NCBI RefSeq assembly: GCF_021261325.1
Contig: NZ_JAJSBI010000012.1
Location: 1-64,000, forward strand
DNA: 64,000 bases
Direction of reading: 5' to 3'
From: Streptomyces guryensis
Lineage (GTDB): Bacteria > Actinomycetota > Actinomycetes > Streptomycetales > Streptomycetaceae
Shown here: one piece after another, positions 51,607 through 59,868 of the stretch
Numbering within the stretch: the stretch's first letter is position 1
Layout: every line of letters starts with the position of its first letter
The notes under the pieces: model-generated
Database searches by the model: none
What the model was told of the DNA's origin: nothing
What the model saw: only the letters and a program-made list of their open reading frames with translations
Translations under genes and position numbers: made by a program

Positions 51607-52605
51607 TCAGTCCCAGGATCCCCGTGCGCCCGGCAGCTGCGCCACCTCGGCGAGGTCCTGCGGGCTGAGCCGGAGTGCCGCGGACGCGGCGTTCTCCGTC
51701 GCCCAGCGCTCGTGCTTGGTGCCCGGGACCGGGACCACGTGCCGTCCCTGCGCCAGCACCCAGGCCAGGGCCACCTGGGCGGGCGTGACCTCGGTGCCGT
51801 GCCGGGCCGCGATCCGGCGCAGACCGGCCACGATCGGCTGGTTCGCGGCCATCATCTCCGCGGTGAAACGGGGATGGCGGGCGCGCACGTCGTCCGGTTC
51901 GAAGCCCTGGCCCGGGGTGAGCGTGCCGGTCAGGAAGCCGTTGCCGAGTGGCATCGCGGCCAGGAAGCCGACGTCGCGCGCCTCGCACCACGGCAGGAGC
52001 GATTCGAGGGCCTCCGGCGACCACACCGACAGCTCGGCCTGCACCGCGCTCACCGGAAACACCTGCTGGACGCGCCGGAGCTGCCTGATCGTCGCGTCGT
52101 GCAGCCGTCCGCCGGACCGGCGGCCGGCTCGTGCGCCGACCGCGCACAGTCCCAACGCCCGTACCTTCCCGGCCCGGACGAGGTCCGCCATCGCGCCCCA
52201 CGTCTCCTCGACCGGGACCTCGGGGTCCTCGCGGTGCAGCTGGTAGAGGTCGATGACATCCGTCTGCAGGCGCCGCAGCGACGCGTCACAGGCGCGCTTC
52301 ACATAGCCGGGGCGGCCGTTGGCCACGATGTGCTGCTCGCCCACCAGCAGCCCCACCTTCGTCGACACGAAAGCGTCCTGGCGGCGCTCCTTCAACGCCC
52401 GCCCCACCAGCAGCTCGTTGGTGAACGGGCCGTACATGTCGGCCGTGTCGAGGAGTGTCGAGCCCGCGTCCAGCGCGCGGTGCACCGCCCTGAGCGACGC
52501 GTCGCCACGCTGCCGCGACCCGCTGTACGCCCAGCTCATCGGCATGCACCCGAGTCCGACGGCCCCCACCGCGAGTGCCCCCGCGCCGATCGTCCTGCGC
52601 TCCAC
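51607..52605 (-). CDS. Aldo/keto reductase
   Basis: 332 residues from GTG 52605. Catalytic residues: D and Y in LDAGSTLLDTADMYGPFTNELLVGRAL, K in FVSTKVGL, and H in DLYQLHREDPEVP. GGGNAxxG-like loops and the C-terminal VPVPGTKHERWATENAAS (coenzyme phosphate binding) fit the AKR superfamily. Residues 1-20 (RRTIGAGALAVGAVGLGCMPMSWAY) are the usual first strand rather than a signal. Its 3' end was tandemly duplicated (see 51398). Divergent from the 2-hydroxyacid dehydrogenase gene, 75 bases away. Confidence 0.92.
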   Translation of the reverse strand: MERRTIGAGALAVGAVGLGCMPMSWAYSGSRQRGDASLRAVHRALDAGSTLLDTADMYGPFTNELLVGRALKERRQDAFVSTKVGLLVGEQHIVANGRPGYVKRACDASLRRLQTDVIDLYQLHREDPEVPVEETWGAMADLVRAGKVRALGLCAVGARAGRRSGGRLHDATIRQLRRVQQVFPVSAVQAELSVWSPEALESLLPWCEARDVGFLAAMPLGNGFLTGTLTPGQGFEPDDVRARHPRFTAEMMAANQPIVAGLRRIAARHGTEVTPAQVALAWVLAQGRHVVPVPGTKHERWATENAASAALRLSPQDLAEVAQLPGARGSWD

Positions 52606-52668
52606 CTGCTCGTGACCCTCCCTCTCCTGGCCCCCCAACCTAACCTCTGCGCTGCCGCGGCCCTGACA

Positions 52669-52674
52669 TAGCCT
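52669..52674 (+). promoter_or_regulatory. -10 element of 52681 gene (leaderless)
   Basis: TAGCCT is six bases before the ATG at 52681, so the transcript likely starts at the start codon. Confidence 0.5.
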
Positions 52675-52680
52675 CCTGAC

Positions 52681-53631
52681 ATGACTGCTGACGTGTGGCT
52701 TTCCATCCCGCCCGACACCATCGAAGGGCTTCCCGAAGGCCCCAACTACCGTTTCTGGGACGGCGCCGACGAGTTCCCGGCCGACCCCGCGGACTGTGTC
52801 TACTACGTCGTGCCGTACATGAAGCCCACTGAGGTGGGCGTACGTCCCCTGCCCGAGTTGAGCGGCGTGCAGGTCGTGCAGACCCTGTCGGCCGGCATCG
52901 ACACCCTGGAGCCGGGGCTGAAGCACCTGCGTCCCGGCGTGCGGGTGTGCAACGCGCGCGGGGTGCACGAGGCGAGCACCGCCGAACTCGCTCTCACGCT
53001 GATCCTCGCCTCGCTGCGCGGCGTCCCCGACTTCGTGCGCGCCCAGGGCAACGGGGAGTGGCTCGGCGGGTTCCGGCCCGCGCTGGCCGACAAGAACGTC
53101 CTCATCGTCGGTTACGGGGCGATCGGGTCCGCCATCGAGGACCGGCTCGTTCCGTTCGAGGTGGCGCGGGTGGCGCGCGTCGCGCGCTCTGAGCGCACCA
53201 CGGCGCGCGGTCCGGTGCATCCGCTCACCGATCTGCCCACCCTGCTGCCGGAAGCGGATGTCGTCGTCCTCGTCACGCCCCTCACCGGGGCCACCCGGGG
53301 CCTGGTCGGCGCCGAATTTCTGGCGCGCATGAAGGACGGCGCACTCCTCGTGAACGTCTCCCGCGGCCCCGTGGTCGACACCAAGGCCCTGCTCGCCGAG
53401 GTGGAGAGCGGCCGTATCACCGCCGCCCTCGACGTCACCGACCCGGAGCCGCTGCCCCGCGAACACCCCCTGTGGCATGCGCCCGGCGTCCTGATCAGCC
53501 CCCATGTCGGCGGCCCCACGTCCGCGTTCCTGCCCCGTGCCAAGCGACTTCTGGTGGACCAGTTGACCCGGTTCGTGAACCGGGAGCCGCTGCGCAACGT
53601 GATCCTTACGACAGGCGCAACCGGCGTGTGA
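52681..53631 (+). CDS. D-isomer 2-hydroxyacid dehydrogenase
   Basis: 316 residues. Rossmann NAD motif VLIVGYGAIGSAIEDRL near residues 140-156. Catalytic Arg in LVNVSRGPVVD, Glu in DVTDPEPLPREHP, and His in VLISPHVGGPTSAF. It is reductive toward a 2-oxoacid, or the reverse; substrate unknown. Appears leaderless. Divergent from the aldo/keto reductase gene. Confidence 0.94.
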   Translation: MTADVWLSIPPDTIEGLPEGPNYRFWDGADEFPADPADCVYYVVPYMKPTEVGVRPLPELSGVQVVQTLSAGIDTLEPGLKHLRPGVRVCNARGVHEASTAELALTLILASLRGVPDFVRAQGNGEWLGGFRPALADKNVLIVGYGAIGSAIEDRLVPFEVARVARVARSERTTARGPVHPLTDLPTLLPEADVVVLVTPLTGATRGLVGAEFLARMKDGALLVNVSRGPVVDTKALLAEVESGRITAALDVTDPEPLPREHPLWHAPGVLISPHVGGPTSAFLPRAKRLLVDQLTRFVNREPLRNVILTTGATGV

Positions 53632-53840
53632 CCCCGACGACTTGAGCGTCCCGTGCACGCCCCGCGCGACGGGCGCAACAGGCGCGTAATCCGTTTCCGG
53701 TACGCTCCGCAACCTTGCGGACGCGGTCCGTGCTCGCATTCCCGCTGGTCGTCACGGAGCGTAGAGGAACTATGTCCCTGAGTGACGAGACTGGTGTATC
53801 GTCCCGAGCAGGGGCTGCGCCGCGTACCGATCGGCGCCGG
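53632..53840 (+). promoter_or_regulatory. Upstream region of the GGDEF-EAL gene
   Basis: 209 bases between the dehydrogenase stop and the tandem duplication. No gene. AGTGAC occurs at 53774 and GTCAC at 53751, but in an order opposite to the usual BldD half-site arrangement. Confidence 0.35.
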
Positions 53841-53876
53841 GGATGAACATTTCAGACTGGATGAACATTTCAGACT
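53841..53876 (+). repeat. 18-bp perfect tandem duplication abutting the start of the GGDEF-EAL gene
   Basis: GGATGAACATTTCAGACT occurs twice in direct succession (53841-53858 and 53859-53876) and ends exactly at the GTG start candidate 53877. The sequence is AT-rich compared with the surroundings. No ribosome-binding site is visible within it. Confidence 0.85.
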
Positions 53877-56800
53877 GTGAGGGGGGCGACGGGCGATGCA
53901 CGGCCTATGGGCGAGCGATCCGACGCGACGGGGCCGCCGGAGGCGACTCTGGCGTACGGCCGCGCGCAGACGCGGTCACCACGGCAGTCACGGCTGCCGT
54001 CACAGCCACCACCACCGCAGGCACGGCCGCCGGGGACATGCGCACCCGGCGCACCTGGAGCCGCGGGACCTGGGAGCGACGCGGACCGGGTGGGCCCGGT
54101 GAGTTCGCCCCTGCCTCCCGCTCCCACCCTCGACGGAGCGCTGCGGGTACAGCCTTCGTCAGGGACGCTGCTGCCCCGTCCGCCGGCCACCGGCCGCGGA
54201 CCCGGTCTGGTCCGCCAACTCGTTCTGGCCCTTGTCTGCGCGGGATACGCCGTCGGTTCCGCGTTCGGCTGGGGTTCGGACGAACTCTCGCTGATCATGG
54301 GTGACTTCGGACTGAGCGCCGCGGCGGGCACCGCCGCCGTGTCGCTGTTCCTGTACGCCCGTAGCCGCCGTGTCCGCTTTCGACCCGCCTGGCTGCTGTT
54401 CGCCCTCTCCTCGGCGATGGCCGCCCTTGGCAACGCGGTCTGGGGGTGGTACGAGGTCGTCCTGGGGGAGCAGGTGCCCACTCCCAGCTATGCCGACCTG
54501 TTCTTCCTGTGCTTCGCGCCGCCCGCGATCGTGGGGCTCCTGGTGCTCGCCAAGCGGCCGGTGACGAAGGCCGGCTGGGTGTGCCTCGCGCTCGACGCCT
54601 GGCTGATCGGCGGCTCGCTGCTCACGCTGTCCTGGAGCCTCGCGCTGGCCCAGGCGGCCAAGTTCGACGGGCCGAGCGTCGCGCACACAGCGCTCTCACT
54701 CGCGTACCCGCTGCTGGACATCGCCCTGGTCAGCATGGTGCTCGCGCTGCACTTCAGGCGCTCCGCGGTGAACCGCACGGCGGTCAACACCGCCATCGGC
54801 GCGCTGGCGCTGACGGTGATGTGCGACGCCCTGTTCACCTCGCCGCTGCTGCACAACAGCTACCACTCCGGCCAGTTGCTCGACGCGGGCTGGTTCGCCG
54901 GCTCCCTGCTCCTCGCGTACGCCCCCTGGGCCGCACCCCGGCACGGGCAGCAGTCCGAGGCCGACAGGTGCGACCTCGACGGGCACACGCGCGTGGTGCA
55001 CGAACACGTGCCGGGACAGCGGGGCGGCGCGCACCAGCATCACGCCGCACCACAGGGAGGTGATCACGGCCGGTATCCGGCCGCCCGGCCCATCGCCGGC
55101 TCCCTGGCCGCCCTCACGCCCTATCTCGCCGCAGCCGTGTGCACCCTCGGAATCCTCTACACCGTCCTGAACGGCCACCGGGTCGACCGCGTGGTGCTCC
55201 TCACCGGCGGCACGGTCGTGCTCGCCCTCGTGGTGCGCCAGGGCATCATGCTGCTCGACAACATCACCCTCACCCAGGAACTGGCGCAGAAGGAGAACCA
55301 CTTCCGCTCCCTGGTGCAGGGCTCCAGCGACGTCATCATGATCGCCGCACCCAACGGCATCCTCCGCTACGTCTCCCCGGCCGCCGCCGGGGTCTACGGA
55401 CGGCCCGCGGAGGAACTGGTGGGAACAGAACTGGCCAATCTCATCCACCCGGAGGACCTCGGCTGCGTGGTGCACGAGGTGCGCCGCTTCCTCGCCGCCA
55501 GCCCGCTCGAGGAACCCACTACGCGCATCGAATGCCGTTTCCGGTCCGGCGGCGGGGGAAGCTGGCTCAACGTCGAGTCCACCGTCAACCGCCACCACGG
55601 CGGCCTCATCTTCAACAGCCGGGACGTGACCGAAAGAGTGCGTCTACAGGCCCAGCTGCAGCACAACGCCGAGCACGACCCGCTCACCGACCTGCCCAAC
55701 CGCGCCCTGTTCACCCGGCGCGTGCAGCAGGCCCTGTCCGGCCGCCGGGCCGCCGACCGGGTGTCCCTGCGCGGGACGGCGGTCCTCTTCATCGACCTCG
55801 ACGGCTTCAAGGCCGTCAACGACACGATCGGGCACCAGGCGGGGGACGAGCTCCTCGTCCAGGCCGCCCGCAGACTCCAGGACGCGGTCCGGCACGGGGA
55901 CACCGCCTCCCGGCTCGGCGGCGACGAGTTCGCGGCCCTGATCGCGGGGGACGGCACCCGTGACCGCTCCGCGCGCGAACGGCACATCCTGGAGCTCGCC
56001 GACCGCCTGAGGCTCACGCTCTCGCAGCCGTACCTCATCGACGGCAACGATGTCCGGGTGGCGGCCTCCATCGGCGTCGCCTTCGCCGAACCGGGCCTCG
56101 GCGCGGGCGAACTGCTGCGCAACGCCGACCTCGCCATGTACCGCGCCAAGGGGGCCGGCAAGGGCCGCGTCGAGCTGTACGCCCCGCAGATGCAGCAGGA
56201 CGTCGTACGCAAGGCGGAGCTGGCCACACGGCTGCGTGCCGCACTGCACGACGGCGAGTTCGCCCTGCTGCACCAGCCCGTGGTCTGTCTGGAGGACGGC
56301 CGGATCACGTCGGTCGAGGCCCAGGCGCGCTGGCGCTCCTCGCAGGGGGTGCTGTTCACCCCTGCCGAGTTCCTGCGGGTCGCCGAGGACAGCGACCGGA
56401 CGGCCGAGCTGGGCCGCTGGATGCTGGAGGAGGCCGTGGAGCAGGCCGCCGAGCGCACCGGCACGGGGCTGACCGTGCCCGTCGCGGTCCCGATGAGTGC
56501 CCGGCGGCTGCTCGACCGGTCGATGCCGCTCGGCTCGATCGAGGCCCTGCTGACCCGGCACGGGCTGCCGTCCGGGTCCCTGGTGATCGAGCTGTCCGAC
56601 ACCGACCCCCGGGTCTCCCTGGACGAACTGGAGCGACGTCTCGGCGCGCTGCGCAGGCTCGGCGTCCGGATCGCCCTGGACGGCTTCGGCAGCGGTCACG
56701 CGGCGATCACGGCACTGCGCAGACTCCCCGTCGACGTACTGAAACTCGACCGCGGTCTGGTCGAGGGAGTCGTCGAGTCCGCGCGGCTGCACAAGATCAC

Positions 56801-57113
56801 CAGTGGGCTGCTGCGGATCGCCTGCGACCTCGGGCTGCAGTCCGTGGCCGACGGTGTGGACCTGCCCGAGCAGGTCGTGGCGCTGCGGGCGATGGGGTGC
56901 ACGCACGGCCAGGGCATGGCGTTCTCCGGTCCGCTGGACGAGTACCGGCTGCGCCGGGCGCTGACTTCCGGCCACTATCCGGTGCCGCACGGACCGATCG
57001 AGCCTGCGTTCGCGGGCGGTGGCGCCGGGGTGTACACAGGTGGTGTGCCCGCTGTCCTGGGAGGCGGTAGTGCCCTCCGCTCACATAATGAGACTCCCGT
57101 CCCACCCACTTGA
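53877..57113 (+). CDS. cdgC: Membrane PAS-GGDEF-EAL protein with eroded EAL (CdgC-like)
   Basis: 1078 residues from GTG 53877; ATG 53907 (MGERSDATG) is an alternative. Residues 1-105 are Pro/Arg-rich and disordered. Roughly eight membrane helices lie at 107-385 and 405-460, with a histidine-rich loop between (HTRVVHEHVPGQRGGAHQHH). A PAS domain follows (HFRSLVQGSSDVIMIAAPNG), then GGDEF (G681-F685; RLGGDEFAALI) and an EAL-like domain in which EAL is EAQ, DDFGTGYSS is DGFGSGHAA, and the ITE-type metal residue block reads IELSDT. Prediction: active cyclase, inactive phosphodiesterase. Corresponds by position to S. coelicolor SCO5511 (CdgC, from memory). Confidence 0.9.
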   Translation: MRGATGDARPMGERSDATGPPEATLAYGRAQTRSPRQSRLPSQPPPPQARPPGTCAPGAPGAAGPGSDADRVGPVSSPLPPAPTLDGALRVQPSSGTLLPRPPATGRGPGLVRQLVLALVCAGYAVGSAFGWGSDELSLIMGDFGLSAAAGTAAVSLFLYARSRRVRFRPAWLLFALSSAMAALGNAVWGWYEVVLGEQVPTPSYADLFFLCFAPPAIVGLLVLAKRPVTKAGWVCLALDAWLIGGSLLTLSWSLALAQAAKFDGPSVAHTALSLAYPLLDIALVSMVLALHFRRSAVNRTAVNTAIGALALTVMCDALFTSPLLHNSYHSGQLLDAGWFAGSLLLAYAPWAAPRHGQQSEADRCDLDGHTRVVHEHVPGQRGGAHQHHAAPQGGDHGRYPAARPIAGSLAALTPYLAAAVCTLGILYTVLNGHRVDRVVLLTGGTVVLALVVRQGIMLLDNITLTQELAQKENHFRSLVQGSSDVIMIAAPNGILRYVSPAAAGVYGRPAEELVGTELANLIHPEDLGCVVHEVRRFLAASPLEEPTTRIECRFRSGGGGSWLNVESTVNRHHGGLIFNSRDVTERVRLQAQLQHNAEHDPLTDLPNRALFTRRVQQALSGRRAADRVSLRGTAVLFIDLDGFKAVNDTIGHQAGDELLVQAARRLQDAVRHGDTASRLGGDEFAALIAGDGTRDRSARERHILELADRLRLTLSQPYLIDGNDVRVAASIGVAFAEPGLGAGELLRNADLAMYRAKGAGKGRVELYAPQMQQDVVRKAELATRLRAALHDGEFALLHQPVVCLEDGRITSVEAQARWRSSQGVLFTPAEFLRVAEDSDRTAELGRWMLEEAVEQAAERTGTGLTVPVAVPMSARRLLDRSMPLGSIEALLTRHGLPSGSLVIELSDTDPRVSLDELERRLGALRRLGVRIALDGFGSGHAAITALRRLPVDVLKLDRGLVEGVVESARLHKITSGLLRIACDLGLQSVADGVDLPEQVVALRAMGCTHGQGMAFSGPLDEYRLRRALTSGHYPVPHGPIEPAFAGGGAGVYTGGVPAVLGGGSALRSHNETPVPPT
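57084..57089 (+). promoter_or_regulatory. Candidate -10 (CATAAT) of the ilvB leader transcript
   Basis: CATAAT inside the 3' end of the preceding gene predicts a start near 57096, some 50 bases before the leader peptide. No good -35. A TTGACA at 57110 has no matching -10. Confidence 0.4.
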
Positions 57114-57146
57114 CACGTGGTGCGTGCCGGGGGGAGGGTCTGTGCC

Positions 57147-57188
57147 ATGCGCACCCGAATTCTCGTACTTGGAAAGCGCGTCGGCTGA
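57147..57188 (+). CDS. ilvB leader peptide (MRTRILVLGKRVG)
   Basis: 13 codons. The run Ile-Leu-Val-Leu (codons 5-8) plus a later Val is a stretch of branched-chain amino-acid codons, the classical attenuation sensor. GGGGGGAGGG precedes the ATG by eight bases. It lies 54 bases before the terminator at 57242 and 168 bases before ilvB. If charged Ile/Leu/Val tRNA is scarce, ribosomes stall here and the terminator should not form. Confidence 0.85.
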   Translation: MRTRILVLGKRVG

Positions 57189-57241
57189 GCTGGTGATGTC
57201 CGGACCGACCCGGAACTCCCAGCGACCACACCCGGCGCGCT

Positions 57242-57275
57242 CCCCTCGCTTGCCTTATGGCACGAGGGGTTTTTT
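57242..57275 (+). terminator. Attenuator terminator of the ilvBNC leader
   Basis: CCCCTCG (57242-57248) pairs with CGAGGGG (57263-57269), with an inner TGCC/GGCA stem and six T residues after it. It is a rho-independent terminator, and the only one in the window with a clear T-tract. Located between leader peptide and ilvB. Confidence 0.9.
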
Positions 57276-57355
57276 GTTGCACAGGCACCTGTCGTGCAGC
57301 GCCTGAACACCGCACAAACCTCGCAAAAACCCTCAGCATCGAGAAGAGACTGACG

Positions 57356-59203
57356 ATGACCGAGCAGGCCACCGGGGCCCATCCGCAGCCGCGGCCCCGA
57401 TCCGGAGGACAGCAGTCCGCACCCGAGCACGTGACGGGTGCGAAGTCCCTCATCCGCTCTCTCGAGGAGGTCGGGGCCGACACCGTATTCGGCATTCCCG
57501 GCGGTGCGATCCTTCCCGCGTACGACCCGATGATGGACTCCACCCGGGTGCGCCACGTCCTGGTCCGCCACGAGCAGGGGGCCGGTCACGCGGCGACGGG
57601 TTACGCGCAGGCCACCGGCAAGGTCGGTGTCTGCATGGCGACCTCCGGTCCCGGCGCCACCAACCTGGTGACCCCGATCGCCGACGCGCACATGGACTCG
57701 GTGCCGCTCGTGGCGATCACCGGGCAGGTCGCGTCCAAGGCGATCGGTACGGACGCTTTCCAGGAGGCGGACATCGTCGGCATCACCATGCCGATCACCA
57801 AGCACAACTTCCTGGTCACCAAGGCCGAGGACATCCCGCGGGTGATCGCGCAGGCCTTCCACATCGCCTCCACCGGCCGCCCCGGCCCGGTCCTGGTCGA
57901 CATCGCGAAGGACGCGCTGCAGGCGCAGACGACCTTCTCCTGGCCGCCGGTCATGGACCTGCCCGGCTACCGCCCGGTGACCAAGCCGCACGCCAAGCAG
58001 ATCCGCGAGGCCGCCAAGCTGATCACCTCCGCGAAGCGGCCTGTCCTCTACGTCGGCGGCGGTGTCATCAAGGCACACGCCACCGCCGAGCTCAAGGTCC
58101 TCGCCGAGCTCACCGGAGCGCCCGTCACCACCACCCTGATGGCGCTCGGCGCATTCCCCGACAGCCACCCGCTGCATGTGGGAATGCCGGGCATGCACGG
58201 TGCGGTCACCGCCGTCACCGCGCTGCAGAAGGCCGACCTGATCGTCGCCCTCGGAGCCCGCTTCGACGACCGCGTCACCGGCAAGCTGGACAGCTTCGCC
58301 CCGAACGCCAAGATCGTGCACGCCGACATCGACCCGGCCGAGATCGGCAAGAACCGCGCCGCGGACGTGCCGATCGTCGGGGACGCGCGCGAGGTCCTCG
58401 CCGACCTGATCCAGGCCGTCCAGAAGGAGCACAGCGAGGGCCACCAGGGCGACTACACCGCCTGGTGGAAGGACCTCGGCCGCTGGCGCGAGACATACCC
58501 GCTGGGCTACGAGCAGCCGGACAACGGCCAGCTGTCGCCGCAGCAGGTCATCCAGCGCATCGGACAGCTCGCACCGGAGGGCACGATCTTCGCCGCGGGC
58601 GTCGGCCAGCACCAGATGTGGGCCGCGCACTACATCGAGTACGAGCAGCCCGCGACCTGGCTGAACTCCGGCGGTGCCGGAACGATGGGCTACGCGGTCC
58701 CGGCCGCGATGGGCGCCAAGGCCGGAGCCCCGGACCAGACGGTCTGGGCGATCGACGGCGACGGCTGCTTCCAGATGACCAATCAGGAGCTCACCACCTG
58801 CGCCCTGAACAACATCCCGATCAAGGTCGCCATCATCAACAACGGCGCCCTCGGGATGGTCCGCCAGTGGCAGACCCTCTTCTACAACCAGCGCTACTCC
58901 AACACCGTGCTGCACAGCGGCCCCGAGGCCGACGGCAAGCAGCCGAGCGCCGGCACCCGCGTCCCCGACTTCGTGAAGCTGTCGGAGGCCATGGGCTGCT
59001 ACGCGATCCGCTGCGAGGACCCGGCCGACCTCGACAAGGTCATCGAAGAGGCGAACTCCATCAACGACCGCCCCGTCGTCGTCGACTTCATCGTCCATCA
59101 GGACGCGATGGTGTGGCCGATGGTCGCCGCAGGCACCTCCAACGACGAGATCATGGCCGCCCGGGACGTCCGCCCCGACTTCGGCGACAACGAAGACGAC
59201 TGA
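57356..59203 (+). CDS. ilvB: Acetolactate synthase, large (catalytic) subunit
   Basis: 615 residues. TPP enzyme that condenses pyruvate with pyruvate or 2-oxobutyrate. FGIPGGAILPAYDPM, the catalytic Glu in VRHEQGAGHAATGYAQATG, the central FAD domain, and the TPP motif IDGDGCFQMTNQELTTCALNNIPIKVAIINN. Residues 1-25 are a Gln/Pro-rich extension. ATG 57356 has AGAAGAGA nine bases upstream; the upstream open frame covers the attenuator. First enzyme of Val/Leu/Ile synthesis. ilvN follows 22 bases later. Confidence 0.97.
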   Translation: MTEQATGAHPQPRPRSGGQQSAPEHVTGAKSLIRSLEEVGADTVFGIPGGAILPAYDPMMDSTRVRHVLVRHEQGAGHAATGYAQATGKVGVCMATSGPGATNLVTPIADAHMDSVPLVAITGQVASKAIGTDAFQEADIVGITMPITKHNFLVTKAEDIPRVIAQAFHIASTGRPGPVLVDIAKDALQAQTTFSWPPVMDLPGYRPVTKPHAKQIREAAKLITSAKRPVLYVGGGVIKAHATAELKVLAELTGAPVTTTLMALGAFPDSHPLHVGMPGMHGAVTAVTALQKADLIVALGARFDDRVTGKLDSFAPNAKIVHADIDPAEIGKNRAADVPIVGDAREVLADLIQAVQKEHSEGHQGDYTAWWKDLGRWRETYPLGYEQPDNGQLSPQQVIQRIGQLAPEGTIFAAGVGQHQMWAAHYIEYEQPATWLNSGGAGTMGYAVPAAMGAKAGAPDQTVWAIDGDGCFQMTNQELTTCALNNIPIKVAIINNGALGMVRQWQTLFYNQRYSNTVLHSGPEADGKQPSAGTRVPDFVKLSEAMGCYAIRCEDPADLDKVIEEANSINDRPVVVDFIVHQDAMVWPMVAAGTSNDEIMAARDVRPDFGDNEDD

Positions 59204-59225
59204 GCCAGAGAGACGTAAACAGACC

Positions 59226-59750
59226 ATGTCCAAGCACACGCTCTCCGTCCTGGTGGAGAACACCCCGGGCATCCTGGCCCGGATCGCCGCCCTGTTCTCC
59301 CGCCGCGGCTTCAACATCGACTCGCTCGCGGTCGGCGTCACCGAGCACCCCGACATCTCCCGCATCACCATCGTCGTGGGCGTCGAGGACCTGCCGCTCG
59401 AACAGGTGACCAAGCAGCTCAACAAGCTCGTCAACGTGCTGAAGATCGTCGAGCTGGAGCCCACGCAGGCCGTTCAGCGCGAACTCGTCCTGGTGAAGGT
59501 GCGCGCCGACAACGAGACGCGCTCCCAGATCGTCGAGATCGTCCAGCTGTTCCGCGCCAAGACCGTCGACGTCTCCCCGGAGGCCGTCACGATCGAGGCC
59601 ACCGGCAGCAGCGAGAAGCTGACCGCAATGCTGAAGATGCTGGAGCCGTACGGCATCAAGGAGCTCGTCCAGTCCGGCACGATCGCGATCGGCCGGGGCG
59701 CCCGCTCCATCACGGACCGGTCGCTGCGCGCTCTCGACCGGTCGGCGTAG
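59226..59750 (+). CDS. ilvN: Acetolactate synthase, small (regulatory) subunit
   Basis: 174 residues. ACT domain at the N-terminus (HTLSVLVENTPGILARIAALFSRRGFNIDSLAVGVTEHPDISRITIVV) binds valine for feedback inhibition. The C-terminal activation domain contains DNETRSQIVEIVQLFRAKTVDVSPEAVTIEATGS. Normal length. Twenty-two bases after ilvB; followed by a 10-bp stem at 59761 that may end or attenuate the transcript. Confidence 0.97.
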   Translation: MSKHTLSVLVENTPGILARIAALFSRRGFNIDSLAVGVTEHPDISRITIVVGVEDLPLEQVTKQLNKLVNVLKIVELEPTQAVQRELVLVKVRADNETRSQIVEIVQLFRAKTVDVSPEAVTIEATGSSEKLTAMLKMLEPYGIKELVQSGTIAIGRGARSITDRSLRALDRSA

Positions 59751-59760
59751 CGACGGATTG

Positions 59761-59786
59761 GGGCGGCCGGGTGACACCGGCCGCCC
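59761..59786 (+). terminator. Hairpin between ilvN and ilvC
   Basis: GGGCGGCCGG and CCGGCCGCCC form a perfect 10-bp stem with six-base loop GTGACA, ten bases after the ilvN stop. No T-tract. ilvC may use its own promoter after it (TACGGT near 59827). Confidence 0.7.
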
Positions 59787-59868
59787 GTATTCCGAGACCC
59801 CGAAACTTCATTTCCGCCCGCCGTCATACGGTGGGACGCAACACCTGCACTCAAGGAGAGAACCCAAA

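Noticed and set aside
53751..53780. Possible BldD site before the cdgC-like gene (GTCAC and AGTGAC)
   Set aside because: The half-sites are in the wrong order relative to the known AGTGA...TCACC arrangement.
53843..54304. 153-codon ORF starting MNISDWMNISDCEGG in the tandem duplication
   Set aside because: No ribosome site, low-complexity product, and it overlaps the better supported cdgC-like frame.
57110..57115. TTGACA as -35 of an ilvB promoter
   Set aside because: No -10 appears 16-18 bases downstream; that stretch holds the G-rich ribosome site of the leader peptide.
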